Below, piece after piece: positions 14,807 through 22,204 of a stretch of 64,000 nucleotides of DNA. The translations under genes were made by a program, and so were the position numbers. The stretch covers positions 352,379 through 416,378 of the forward strand of contig NZ_LQBL01000028.1 of the NCBI RefSeq assembly GCF_001483745.1, given 5' to 3'. Below the pieces are notes generated by a model. It saw only the letters and a list, made by a program, of their open reading frames with translations. It searched no databases and had not been told where the DNA came from. The stretch's first letter is position 1, and each line of letters opens with the position of its first letter. The stretch comes from Serinicoccus chungangensis (GTDB taxonomy: Bacteria; Actinomycetota; Actinomycetes; Actinomycetales; Dermatophilaceae).

Positions 14807-15400
14807 TCAGCCCTGGTGCGCCCAGCGCTCCTCCCGGTCCACCCGGGCCCGCTGGTGGTAGCCGTGCGACTCCCACCACCCCTGTTGCGGCTGCCGATGG
14901 TAGGTCACCTCGACGAGCCACTTCGGGCCCTTGAACCCGTAGAGGTGCGGCAGCACCGCGCGGGCGGGCCAGCCGTGCTCGGGCATGAGCGGGTCGCCCT
15001 GCACGCTGTGCGCGACGAGGGCGTCGGGGTGGTGCAGGTCCTCGAGGAGGACGCCGGCGGCATACCCCCGGGCCGCGGCGAGGAGCACGTGACCGGCGTC
15101 CGGGTGCGGCGGGGCCAGCGCGAGGACGTCCCGCATGCGCACGCCGCCCCACCGCAGGCCCGGGACGGTGTGCCGATCGACGCAGTGCAGGCTCGCCGAC
15201 ACCTCGACGAAGGCCAGCGCCGCGAGGTCCTCCCACGTCAGCACGGTCACCCCGCCGTCGAGGGTGTCGCCGGCGATCCGCAGGGTCCAGGCCTCGGGGT
15301 CCAGGCGTGGCACCCGGCCGTAGTGCGAGGGCCGCCAGGCCCGCGTCGCCCGCTGCCCGGGGGGCAGCGGGCTGCCTGGCTCGCCCCCGGCGTCGGTCAC
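14807..15400 (-). CDS. Sulfite-oxidase-like molybdopterin oxidoreductase
   Basis: A 197-residue protein with the oxidoreductase molybdopterin-binding fold only. The Mo-ligand Cys is in 'ASLHCVDRHTVPGLRWGGV' (about residue 77), and 'GDPLMPEHGWPARAVLPHLYGFKGPKWL' shows the typical YGxKxxKW ending. It has no signal peptide or haem domain, so it is cytoplasmic as seen; substrate unknown. GTG 15400 overlaps the threonine-aldolase stop as GTGA. Confidence 0.87.
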   Translation of the reverse strand: MTDAGGEPGSPLPPGQRATRAWRPSHYGRVPRLDPEAWTLRIAGDTLDGGVTVLTWEDLAALAFVEVSASLHCVDRHTVPGLRWGGVRMRDVLALAPPHPDAGHVLLAAARGYAAGVLLEDLHHPDALVAHSVQGDPLMPEHGWPARAVLPHLYGFKGPKWLVEVTYHRQPQQGWWESHGYHQRARVDREERWAHQG

Positions 15401-16467
15401 GGAGCGACGCCGCCCCGGTCCAGCAGCTCGAGCAGGACGTCCTGGGCATGCCGGGTCATCGGGTCGTCGACGTCGAGGTGCCAGACGTAGCGGGCGTGCC
15501 GGGCGTCGGTGGGGTAGCCGAGCACGCCGCGCTCCCCGGCGGCCGCGACGAAGTCGGCGGCGGCCCATCCGGCCGCCCCCACGTCGAGCACGAGGATGTT
15601 GGTGTGCACCTGCTCCGGGTCGACGACGTCGGGACCGGCCTCCCCCAGCGCCCGGGCCACGGTCGCGGTGCGGCGGTGGTCCTCCGCCAGCCGGTCGAGC
15701 TGGTGGTCCAGGGCGTAGCGTCCGGCCGCGGCCAGGAGGCCGACCTGGCGCATGCCGCCGCCCATCCGCTTGCGCAGGATCCGCGCCTGCGCGATGCGTT
15801 CCGCCGACGCGACGAGCACCGAGCCGACCGGCGCGCCAAGCCCCTTGGACAGGCATACCGAGACCGTGTCGGCGCAGGCGCCGTAGTCCGCGAGGGCCAC
15901 CCCGGTGGCCACGTGGGCGTTCCAGAGGCGCGCCCCGTCGAGGTGCACCCCCACCCCGGCCGCCAGGGTCCCCTCCCGCAGGCGGCGCAGGTCCTCCAGC
16001 GGCTGCACGGTCCCCCCACCGAAGTTGTGGGTGTTCTCGACGACGACGCAGGCCGTGCTCACCTGGTAGGCGCCCCCGTCGGGCACCATGACCGCGAGCG
16101 CGGTGTCGACGTCCAGCCGCCCCCGCTCGGCGACCCAGCTGCGCGTCGTGATGCCCGAGAACGCCGCCGCCGCCCCGAGCTCGGCCCGCAGGACGTGGGC
16201 GAGGTGGTCGCTGATGACCTCCGACCCCGGACCGGCGTGCAGGCGCAGCCCGATCTGGTTGGCCATCGACCCCGTCGGCATGAAGAGCGCCGCCTCGTGC
16301 CCCAGCAGCGTGGCCACCTGCTCCTCCAGGGCGGCGACGGTCGGGTCCTCGGCGTAGACGTCGTCCCCGACCTCGGCCTCGACCATGGCCGCCCGCATCC
16401 CCGTCGTGGGCCGGGTCAGCGTGTCCGAGCGCAGGTCGGCGGTCTGGCCGACGGCGGGGCCACCCAT
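15397..16467 (-). CDS. Low-specificity threonine aldolase family protein
   Basis: A 356-residue PLP enzyme of the beta-eliminating lyase / threonine aldolase family, cleaving threonine or allo-threonine to glycine and acetaldehyde. Signs are 'DLRSDTLTRPT' near the N-terminus, 'GDDVYAEDPTV', 'FMPTGSMANQIGL', 'ENTHNFGGGTV', 'GVHLDGARLWNA' (PLP Asp), and the Schiff-base Lys in 'VSVCLSKGLGAPVGS'. ATG 16467 lies one base after the aroG stop codon. A glycine product would suit the gcvT system far downstream, but no direct link is seen. Confidence 0.88.
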   Translation of the reverse strand: MGGPAVGQTADLRSDTLTRPTTGMRAAMVEAEVGDDVYAEDPTVAALEEQVATLLGHEAALFMPTGSMANQIGLRLHAGPGSEVISDHLAHVLRAELGAAAAFSGITTRSWVAERGRLDVDTALAVMVPDGGAYQVSTACVVVENTHNFGGGTVQPLEDLRRLREGTLAAGVGVHLDGARLWNAHVATGVALADYGACADTVSVCLSKGLGAPVGSVLVASAERIAQARILRKRMGGGMRQVGLLAAAGRYALDHQLDRLAEDHRRTATVARALGEAGPDVVDPEQVHTNILVLDVGAAGWAAADFVAAAGERGVLGYPTDARHARYVWHLDVDDPMTRHAQDVLLELLDRGGVAP

Positions 16468-16468
16468 C

Positions 16469-17836
16469 TCAGCGACCGCCCCGCTCCAGCATCTCGGCGA
16501 CGAGGAAGGCCAGCTCCAGGCTCTGCTGGTGGTTGAGCCGGGGGTCGCACAGGGTCTCGTAGCGCAGCCCCAGGTCGTCGAGGTCGACGGGGGTGGTGCC
16601 ACCGACGCACTCGGTGACGTCGTTGCCGGTCAGCTCCACGTGGATGCCGCCGGGGTGGGTGCCCGCCTCCGCGTGCGCGGCGAAGAACCCGCGCACCTCG
16701 TCGACGACGTCCTCGAAGCGCCGGGTCTTGAAGCCGCTGGGCGAGGTGAAGGTGTTGCCGTGCATGGGGTCGCACACCCACGCGACCCGTCGGGCGTCCT
16801 CGCCGAGGGAGGTGAGCAGGGACGGGAGCACGTCCCGGATCGTCCCCGCCCCCATGCGGGTGATGAAGGTGAGCCGTCCCGGGGTGCGCTCGGGGTCGAT
16901 CCGGTCCATGAGGGCGAGCACGGTGTCGCGGTCGGCGGTCGGGCCGAGCTTGACCGCGACCGGGTTCTGGATCCGGGAGACGAAGTCGATGTGCGCACCG
17001 TCCAGGTCCCGGGTGCGCTCGCCCACCCACACGAGGTGGCTGGAGGTGTCGTAGAGCAGCCCGGTGCGGTGGTCGCGGCGCACCATGGGCCGCTCGTAGT
17101 CGAGGACCAGGGCCTCGTGCGCGGAGTAGAACTCGACGCGGCGCATCTCCTCGGCGTCGGCGACACCCGAGGCCTCGAGGAAGCGGACCGCCCGGTCGAT
17201 CTGCCCGGCCATGACCTCGTAGCGCGCCTGCGCCGGCCCGGTGAGGAAGCCCTTGTTCCACGCGTGCACGCTGCGCAGGTCGGCGAAGCCGCCGCTGGTG
17301 AACCCCCGGACGAGGTTGAGGGTGGCCGAGCTCGCGTGGTAGCAGCGCAGCAGCCGCTCGGGGTCGGGGCGTCGCGCCTGCGGGGTGAACTCGAACCCGT
17401 TGACCATGTCCCCGCGGTAGGCCGGCAGGGTGACGCCGTCGCGCGTCTCGGTGTCCGAGCTGCGCGGCTTGGCGAACTGCCCGGCCATCCGCCCGACCTT
17501 GACGATCGGGGTCCCCGCGCCGTAGGTGAGGACGACGGCCATCTGCAGGATCGTCTTGATGCGGTCCCGGATGTTGGGCCCGGTCACGTCGGCCAGCGTC
17601 TCGGCGCAGTCACCGCCCTGCAGCGTGAAGGCCCGCCCGGCCGCGACGTCGGCCATCCGCGAGCGCAGCTGGTCGCACTCGCCGGCGAAGACGAGCGGCG
17701 GATAGGTCCCGAGCACCGAGAGGGTCTGGGCGAGGGCCGCGGGGTCGTGCCAGGTCGGCTGCTGCCGCGCGGGCAGGTCGGGCCAGTCGATGTCGGGGCC
17801 CCCGGAGGTGGCCAGGCCGGTCAGGTCGGTGCTCAC
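16469..17836 (-). CDS. aroG: 3-deoxy-7-phosphoheptulonate synthase, class II
   Basis: A 455-residue class II (plant-type) DAHP synthase, joining phosphoenolpyruvate and erythrose 4-phosphate in the first shikimate step. Motifs are 'FTLQGGDCAETLADV', 'KVGRMAGQFAKPRS', 'YRGDMVNGFEF', 'HAWNKGFL', 'EALVLDYERPMVR', 'DPMHGNTF' and 'HVELTGNDVTECVGG'. GTG 17836 is chosen because it matches the start of homologues and lies 6 bases after a TACCAT box. It heads the aroG-threonine aldolase-oxidoreductase operon. Confidence 0.95.
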   Translation of the reverse strand: MSTDLTGLATSGGPDIDWPDLPARQQPTWHDPAALAQTLSVLGTYPPLVFAGECDQLRSRMADVAAGRAFTLQGGDCAETLADVTGPNIRDRIKTILQMAVVLTYGAGTPIVKVGRMAGQFAKPRSSDTETRDGVTLPAYRGDMVNGFEFTPQARRPDPERLLRCYHASSATLNLVRGFTSGGFADLRSVHAWNKGFLTGPAQARYEVMAGQIDRAVRFLEASGVADAEEMRRVEFYSAHEALVLDYERPMVRRDHRTGLLYDTSSHLVWVGERTRDLDGAHIDFVSRIQNPVAVKLGPTADRDTVLALMDRIDPERTPGRLTFITRMGAGTIRDVLPSLLTSLGEDARRVAWVCDPMHGNTFTSPSGFKTRRFEDVVDEVRGFFAAHAEAGTHPGGIHVELTGNDVTECVGGTTPVDLDDLGLRYETLCDPRLNHQQSLELAFLVAEMLERGGR

Positions 17837-17842
17837 CGCTCC

Positions 17843-17848
17843 ATGGTA
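17843..17848 (-). promoter_or_regulatory. TACCAT -10 box, leaderless aroG
   Basis: On the minus strand TACCAT ends 6 bases before the aroG GTG start, fitting a leaderless or near-leaderless transcript. Confidence 0.45.
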
Positions 17849-17879
17849 GGAGACGGCACGTGGTGGTTCTGACGCCGCG

Positions 17880-18770
17880 TCATGCCTCGGGGGCGTCCTC
17901 GTGCTCGGTATGCCGTCGCGCCCGTCGCTCGGCGAGGCCCTCCTTCGCCTTCCCGGTGGCCCCGGCGATGTCCTCACGGGCGTGGCCCAGGCCCTCACGG
18001 GCCTTCTCGCCCGCGTGCTCCAGACCCTCCCTGGCCCGTTCCGTGGCCTGCTCCAGGCCGGCTCGGGCCTGCTCGACCCCGGACCGGGCGCGGGCGGCGA
18101 GCCGCTCCTTGACGCTGGCGGCGTACTCGTCGACGTAGACCTGGCCGGAGAGCCGCTGCAGCTCGGCCATGACCTCGTCGGTGATCTGCCGCAGCACCGC
18201 GTGGTCCTCGCTGTGCCCGGCGTGCTCGGGCCAGGACAGCGGGCGCCCGACGCGCACCCCCACCTGGACCACGTTGGGGATCCTTTGGCCGGTCGGCTGC
18301 GCCTTGTCGGTGTCGATCATGGCGCACGGGATGATCGGGACGCCGGCCTCCAGCGCCAGCCTGGCCATGCCGGTCTTGCCGCGGTAGAGCCGGCCGTCGG
18401 GGCTGCGGGTGCCCTCGGGGTAGATGCCGAACAGCTCGCCGCGGCGCAGCACGTGCAGGCCCTGCTCCAGCGCGGCCAGGGACGCCGTGCCCCCGGAACG
18501 GTCGATCGGGATCTGGCCCGTGGAGGTGAAGAACAGCCGGGTGAGCCAGCCCTTGACGCCGGTGCCGGTGAAGTACTCCATCTTGGCGGGGAAGGTGATC
18601 CGGCGGTCCACGAGCAGCGGCAGGAAGATCGAGTCGGAGAACGACAGGTGGTTGCTCGCCAGGATCGCCGCGCCCGTCTCGGGGAGGTGGTGCCTGCCCT
18701 CGATCCAGGGTCGGAAGACGGCCTTCAACGGCGGACCGACCACCAGGTGCTTGAGGATCCAGTAGATCAT
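17880..18770 (-). CDS. 1-acyl-sn-glycerol-3-phosphate acyltransferase with repeat tail
   Basis: A 296-residue PlsC-type acyltransferase of phospholipid synthesis. Block I is 'ILASNHLSFSDSIFLPLL' (NHxSxxD, about 39-47), block III is 'FGIYPEGTRSPDGRLYRG' (EGTR, about 120) and block IV is 'GVPIIPCAMI'. ATG 18770 follows GGAGGACCCCG. After about residue 205 comes an Ala/Glu/Arg-rich tail of near-perfect 11-residue repeats (ARAGLEQATER, AREGLEHAGEK, AREGLGHARED), predicted to be an amphipathic helix that would lie on the membrane. The M. tuberculosis gene at this place (Rv2182c) is also an acyltransferase. Confidence 0.9.
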   Translation of the reverse strand: MIYWILKHLVVGPPLKAVFRPWIEGRHHLPETGAAILASNHLSFSDSIFLPLLVDRRITFPAKMEYFTGTGVKGWLTRLFFTSTGQIPIDRSGGTASLAALEQGLHVLRRGELFGIYPEGTRSPDGRLYRGKTGMARLALEAGVPIIPCAMIDTDKAQPTGQRIPNVVQVGVRVGRPLSWPEHAGHSEDHAVLRQITDEVMAELQRLSGQVYVDEYAASVKERLAARARSGVEQARAGLEQATERAREGLEHAGEKAREGLGHAREDIAGATGKAKEGLAERRARRHTEHEDAPEA

Positions 18771-18889
18771 CGGGGTCCTCCTTCGGCCGTGTCGTCCGCC
18801 GCGCTGCGGGCGCCGGTGTGCGCGCTGACTCTACCCCCGGGAGCCGCTCGCCGCGTGGGACCGACCCGGCAGCGTGCGAGACTGGGGCG

Positions 18890-19372
18890 GTGAGCCACCG
18901 CAGCCCCGAGGACGGCCCCGCCGACCCTGACGTGGACCGGGCCTTCCGCGAGATCGTGGCGGGCCTGCGCGGTGAGGCCGACACCCAGCACCGGGGGGCG
19001 GTCAACCCGCCCTGGCCCTCCGCCCCGGACCCCGAGCCGACGTCCGGGCGCCCCTCGCACCTCGGTCCGCGGACCCCGGAGGGGATGGCCACCGACCACC
19101 GGTCCTACGAGCCACCGGAGGTGGAGGACGACGACCACTTCGTCCCTCCGCCGCCGGAGCCCCTGCCGGCCGGTGACCTGCACTTCTGGGGCATCGTCGT
19201 CGGTCTGGTCGTCGGCCCCCTGCTCGTGGTGCTCGCGGCGGTCGTGCCCCTGCTGCACCCCGTCTTCGCGGTGGTCGGGGCGGTTCTCGCCATCGGCGGG
19301 TTCGTCCTGCTGGTGCTGCGCCAGCCGCGGCGCCGACCGCCCTTCGACGGGGACGACGGCGCCCGGGTCTGA
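18890..19372 (+). CDS. Small two-helix membrane protein of unknown function
   Basis: A 160-residue protein. GTG 18890 begins 'VSHRSPEDGPADPDVDRAF'; upstream in-frame sequence is compositionally different. Residues 1-100 are acidic and Pro-rich (cytoplasmic), with 'DDHFVPPPPEPLPAGD' before two hydrophobic segments (about 105-125 and 129-146) and a short basic tail. The pattern 'D-D-H-F-x-P-P-P-P-E-P-x-P' before two helices recurs in actinobacterial hypotheticals, but I cannot assign a function. It is divergent from plsC and ends against the EEP gene, with a 14-bp palindrome (19375-19388) right after its stop. Confidence 0.75.
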   Translation: MSHRSPEDGPADPDVDRAFREIVAGLRGEADTQHRGAVNPPWPSAPDPEPTSGRPSHLGPRTPEGMATDHRSYEPPEVEDDDHFVPPPPEPLPAGDLHFWGIVVGLVVGPLLVVLAAVVPLLHPVFAVVGAVLAIGGFVLLVLRQPRRRPPFDGDDGARV

Positions 19373-19418
19373 GCCGCGCCGCGGCGCGTCTCGCGCCCGG
19401 CCGACCGGCCTCGGACCC

Positions 19419-20105
19419 TCAGACCTCGAGGTCCACCCAGACCGGCAGGTGGTCGCTGGCCTCGCGCACCGGCATACCCTCCAGCAGGGCGGGGTCCCCG
19501 GGCCGGGCCCCCCGGTGGCCCCGGGCGAACACCGCGTCGATGTGGCGGTGCGGCTGGTGGGCGGGGAAGGTCGGCCGGTCGGCGCTGACCTCCTGCACGG
19601 CGTCCGCCAGCATCTGCCACGCCGCCCCGTCACGCTCCTCGTTGAGGTCGCCGCCCAGCACCAGGGGCACGTCCTCGGAGCCGGCCCGCGCCCTGGCGAG
19701 CTCGGCCAGGACGGTGCCGGCGTGCTGCTCGCGCTGCTCGGCCCGCAGCGACAGGTGGACCGACACGACGTCCAGCTGCGGTCCCTCCGGGAGCCGGACC
19801 CGGGTCGTGGTGTAGCTGCGCGGGTTCTCCCGCAGCCCGACGCGGAGCCGACGGTCCACCGAGTCGGCCGCCGTCACCCGCAGGGCGGTCATGAGACCGG
19901 TGCCGCTGAGCAGGCGGGTGCGGCCGGACCAGAGCAGGTCACAGCTGCGGGCGAAGGAGCTGACGACGTACTCCGAGCCGGGGTGGCGGGGCAGCTCCTG
20001 CAGCAGCAGGACGTCGGGGCGGATCGCGCGGACGACGGCGGCGGCCGCGTCCGCGCTGTCCTTGAGTCCGCGCAGGTTGTAGCTGGCGACGCGCAGGGTG
20101 GGCAT
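19419..20105 (-). CDS. Endonuclease/exonuclease/phosphatase family protein
   Basis: A 228-residue EEP-fold phosphoesterase. Catalytic markers are 'ASYNLRGLKD' (Asn), 'DVLLLQELPRH' (metal Glu), 'VVSVHLSLRAEQREQH', 'VLGGDLNEE' (Asp/Asn pair) and the C-terminal 'ASDHLPVWVDLEV' (Asp-His). There is no signal peptide, so it is intracellular. ATG 20105 follows GGAGGATGAGCCC. The substrate (DNA, sugar phosphate or other phosphoester) cannot be told from sequence. Confidence 0.85.
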   Translation of the reverse strand: MPTLRVASYNLRGLKDSADAAAAVVRAIRPDVLLLQELPRHPGSEYVVSSFARSCDLLWSGRTRLLSGTGLMTALRVTAADSVDRRLRVGLRENPRSYTTTRVRLPEGPQLDVVSVHLSLRAEQREQHAGTVLAELARARAGSEDVPLVLGGDLNEERDGAAWQMLADAVQEVSADRPTFPAHQPHRHIDAVFARGHRGARPGDPALLEGMPVREASDHLPVWVDLEV

Positions 20106-20149
20106 GGGCTCATCCTCCCCCACCCCACCGGAGGGTCCGGTATGCGGGG

Positions 20150-21178
20150 TCACCGGTCCCCCGCCGTGCTCGGGGAGGACGCCGGGTCCCGGCGGCGGGC
20201 GAGGTCGGCGGCCCCGACGACACCGGCCCGCGGCCCCAGCCGTGCCGCCAGCACAGGAGGGACCGGGCGGTGGCCACGGCCGACGAGCGTGCCGGCGAGG
20301 GTCTCGCGCGCCGGGTCGAGCAGGAGGTCCCCGGCCCCGCTGACGCCACCCCCGACGACGACCGTGCCCGGGTCGAGGGAGCCCACGACACCGGCCAGGC
20401 CCGTCCCCAGCCACCGCCCGACCTCGGCCAGGATCCTCCGGCTCGTGGGGTCCCCGTCGCGCGCGGCCCGCCAGACGTGCTCGCCGGTGACCCCGGACAG
20501 GTCGTCACCCGGACCGGCGGCCCGCAGCCCCGCCCCGGCCGGACCCCCGACCCGCAGCGCCTCCCGGGCCAGCCGGGTGAGCGCCCGCCCCGAGGCGTAC
20601 TGCTCCCAGCACCCCTGGTTGCCGCATTCGCACGGCAGCCCCCCGGGGACCAGCTGCTGGTGCCCGAACTCCCCGGCCAGCCCGTGGCGCCCGCGCTGCA
20701 GCCGGCCGTGGGTGAGGATGGCACCGCCGATGCCGGTCCCCAGCGTCAGCACGACCAGGTGGCTCTCCCCCTGACCGGCCCCGAACCGGTGCTCGGCCCA
20801 GGCCGCGGCGTGCGCGTCGTTGTCGAGCACCACCGGGCGCCCGAGCCGTGCTTCCAGGGTGTCCCGCAGCGGCTCGTCGCGCCAGGACAGGTGCGGCGCG
20901 AAGACCACGCGGCCCCGGTCGGCGTCGACGAAGCCGGCCGCCCCCACCCCGACCGGCACGCGGGCACGGACCCCGGGCGGCACCTGCTTCAGGAGCTCGC
21001 GCACCACCTCGACCACGAGCCCCTCCACGACGGCAGCCGCGGCGGTGCGCGCAGGGGTCCGGCGGTGGGCCTCCGAGGTCACCCGGCCGTGCGCGTCGAC
21101 CAGCCCTGCCTTGACGTGGGTCCCCCCGACGTCGACACCGACGGCCGGGCCCGCGGGGGCCTCGGCCGGGACGCTCAC
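20150..21178 (-). CDS. ROK family sugar kinase (second of a tandem pair)
   Basis: A 342-residue ROK kinase without an N-terminal helix-turn-helix. ATP-binding 'VGVDVGGTHVKAGLVD' (about 13-28), catalytic Asp in 'VLDNDAHAAAWAEHRFG', 'LTLGTGIGGAI', 'EFGHQQLV' and the zinc motif 'CECGNQGCWEQYASG' are present. It most likely phosphorylates glucose or a relative. GTG 21178 overlaps the stop of the upstream paralogue as GTGA. The two proteins share most of their motifs and an 'A-P-x-L-x-W-R-D-E-P-L-R' stretch, so they arose by duplication; this copy is more diverged and has a longer C-terminus. Confidence 0.87.
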   Translation of the reverse strand: MSVPAEAPAGPAVGVDVGGTHVKAGLVDAHGRVTSEAHRRTPARTAAAAVVEGLVVEVVRELLKQVPPGVRARVPVGVGAAGFVDADRGRVVFAPHLSWRDEPLRDTLEARLGRPVVLDNDAHAAAWAEHRFGAGQGESHLVVLTLGTGIGGAILTHGRLQRGRHGLAGEFGHQQLVPGGLPCECGNQGCWEQYASGRALTRLAREALRVGGPAGAGLRAAGPGDDLSGVTGEHVWRAARDGDPTSRRILAEVGRWLGTGLAGVVGSLDPGTVVVGGGVSGAGDLLLDPARETLAGTLVGRGHRPVPPVLAARLGPRAGVVGAADLARRRDPASSPSTAGDR

Positions 21179-22131
21179 ACCCGGCGCGAGGCGAGGTCGG
21201 CCGCCCCGATCATCCCTGCCTCGTTGCCGAGCTCGGCCAGCACCACCGGCGTGATGTCGCGGTGTCCCCGTCCGGTGAGGTGGCGGGCGAACGCGCGCCG
21301 GGCCGGCTGCAGGACGAGGTCTCCGGCCGCCGAGACCCCGCCACCGATGACGAGCAGCCCGGGGTCGAGGATGGCGGCGAGGGACGCCAGGCCCTCCCCG
21401 GCCCAGCGACCGACGTCCTCGAGGAGCTCCTGGGCCGCCGGGTCCCCGTCCTGGGCGACCTGCGTCACCATGACCCCGGTGAGGGCGCCCGGGTCCCCTC
21501 CGCAGGCGTCCGACAGCGCGCCCGCGTGCGGGCTGCCGCCGGCCAGGAGGTCGCGCGCCTCCCGCACCAGGGCGCTGCCCGAGGCGTACACCTCCCAGCA
21601 GCCCTTGTTGCCGCACCCGCACCGGTGGCCGTCCGGGACCATCCGCATGTGACCGACCTCGGCGGCCATCCCGTGCGTGCCCCGGACGAGCTCCCCGTCC
21701 ACGACGATGCCCCCGCCGACGCCGGTGCCCAGGGTGATGAGCACCATCTCCTCGGCGTCCCGGGCGGCGCCGAAGCGGAACTCCCCCCACGCGGCCGCGT
21801 TGGCGTCGTTCTCCAGCACGACCGGCAGCCCGGTGGCCTGCTCCAGCCGCTCCCGCAGCGGCTCGTCGCGCCAGGCGAGGTTGGGGGCGAAGACCACGAG
21901 GTCGCCGGTGCGGTCGATGAAGCCGGCGCACGCCACCCCGACCGCCTCGACCGGGCGGTCCGGGCCGAGCCGCTCCGCCAGCTCACGCAGGAGGTCGGCG
22001 ACGGCGGTCACGATGTCGTCCGGCGCCTGTGCAGGGGTCTCGCGCAACGCCTGCTCCAGGATGGTGCCGTCCTGGACCGCGCTGGCCGCGATCTTGGTGC
22101 CTCCGATGTCCACGCCGACGCAGGTCCTCAC
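21175..22131 (-). CDS. ROK family glucokinase (first of a tandem pair)
   Basis: A 318-residue ROK kinase. 'VGVDIGGTKIAASAVQD' binds ATP, 'VLENDANAAAWGEFRFG' holds the catalytic Asp, then 'ITLGTGVGGGI', 'EVGHMRMVPDG' and zinc site 'CGCGNKGCWEVYASGSAL'. It resembles the polyphosphate/ATP or ATP-dependent ROK glucokinases of actinobacteria. The GTG at 22131 lies 6 bases after a TAGGGT box. It is divergent from the acyl-CoA ligase and starts the two-kinase operon. Confidence 0.9.
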   Translation of the reverse strand: MRTCVGVDIGGTKIAASAVQDGTILEQALRETPAQAPDDIVTAVADLLRELAERLGPDRPVEAVGVACAGFIDRTGDLVVFAPNLAWRDEPLRERLEQATGLPVVLENDANAAAWGEFRFGAARDAEEMVLITLGTGVGGGIVVDGELVRGTHGMAAEVGHMRMVPDGHRCGCGNKGCWEVYASGSALVREARDLLAGGSPHAGALSDACGGDPGALTGVMVTQVAQDGDPAAQELLEDVGRWAGEGLASLAAILDPGLLVIGGGVSAAGDLVLQPARRAFARHLTGRGHRDITPVVLAELGNEAGMIGAADLASRRV

Positions 22132-22137
22132 CCGAGC

Positions 22138-22143
22138 ACCCTA
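22138..22143 (-). promoter_or_regulatory. TAGGGT -10 box, leaderless glucokinase
   Basis: On the minus strand TAGGGT ends 6 bases before the GTG of the first ROK gene. It is back-to-back with the rightward TAGGGT at 22155-22160. Confidence 0.45.
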
Positions 22144-22154
22144 CCGGGCGAGGG

Positions 22155-22160
22155 TAGGGT
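22155..22160 (+). promoter_or_regulatory. TAGGGT -10 box of the acyl-CoA ligase gene
   Basis: TAGGGT lies 44 bases upstream of the GTG at 22205, which has its own GGGGAG ribosome-binding site, so this transcript carries a leader. Confidence 0.4.
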
Positions 22161-22204
22161 GAGCCCGCCCGAGTGAAGCCGATCCGCGAAGGGGAGCTGC
22201 TGTC

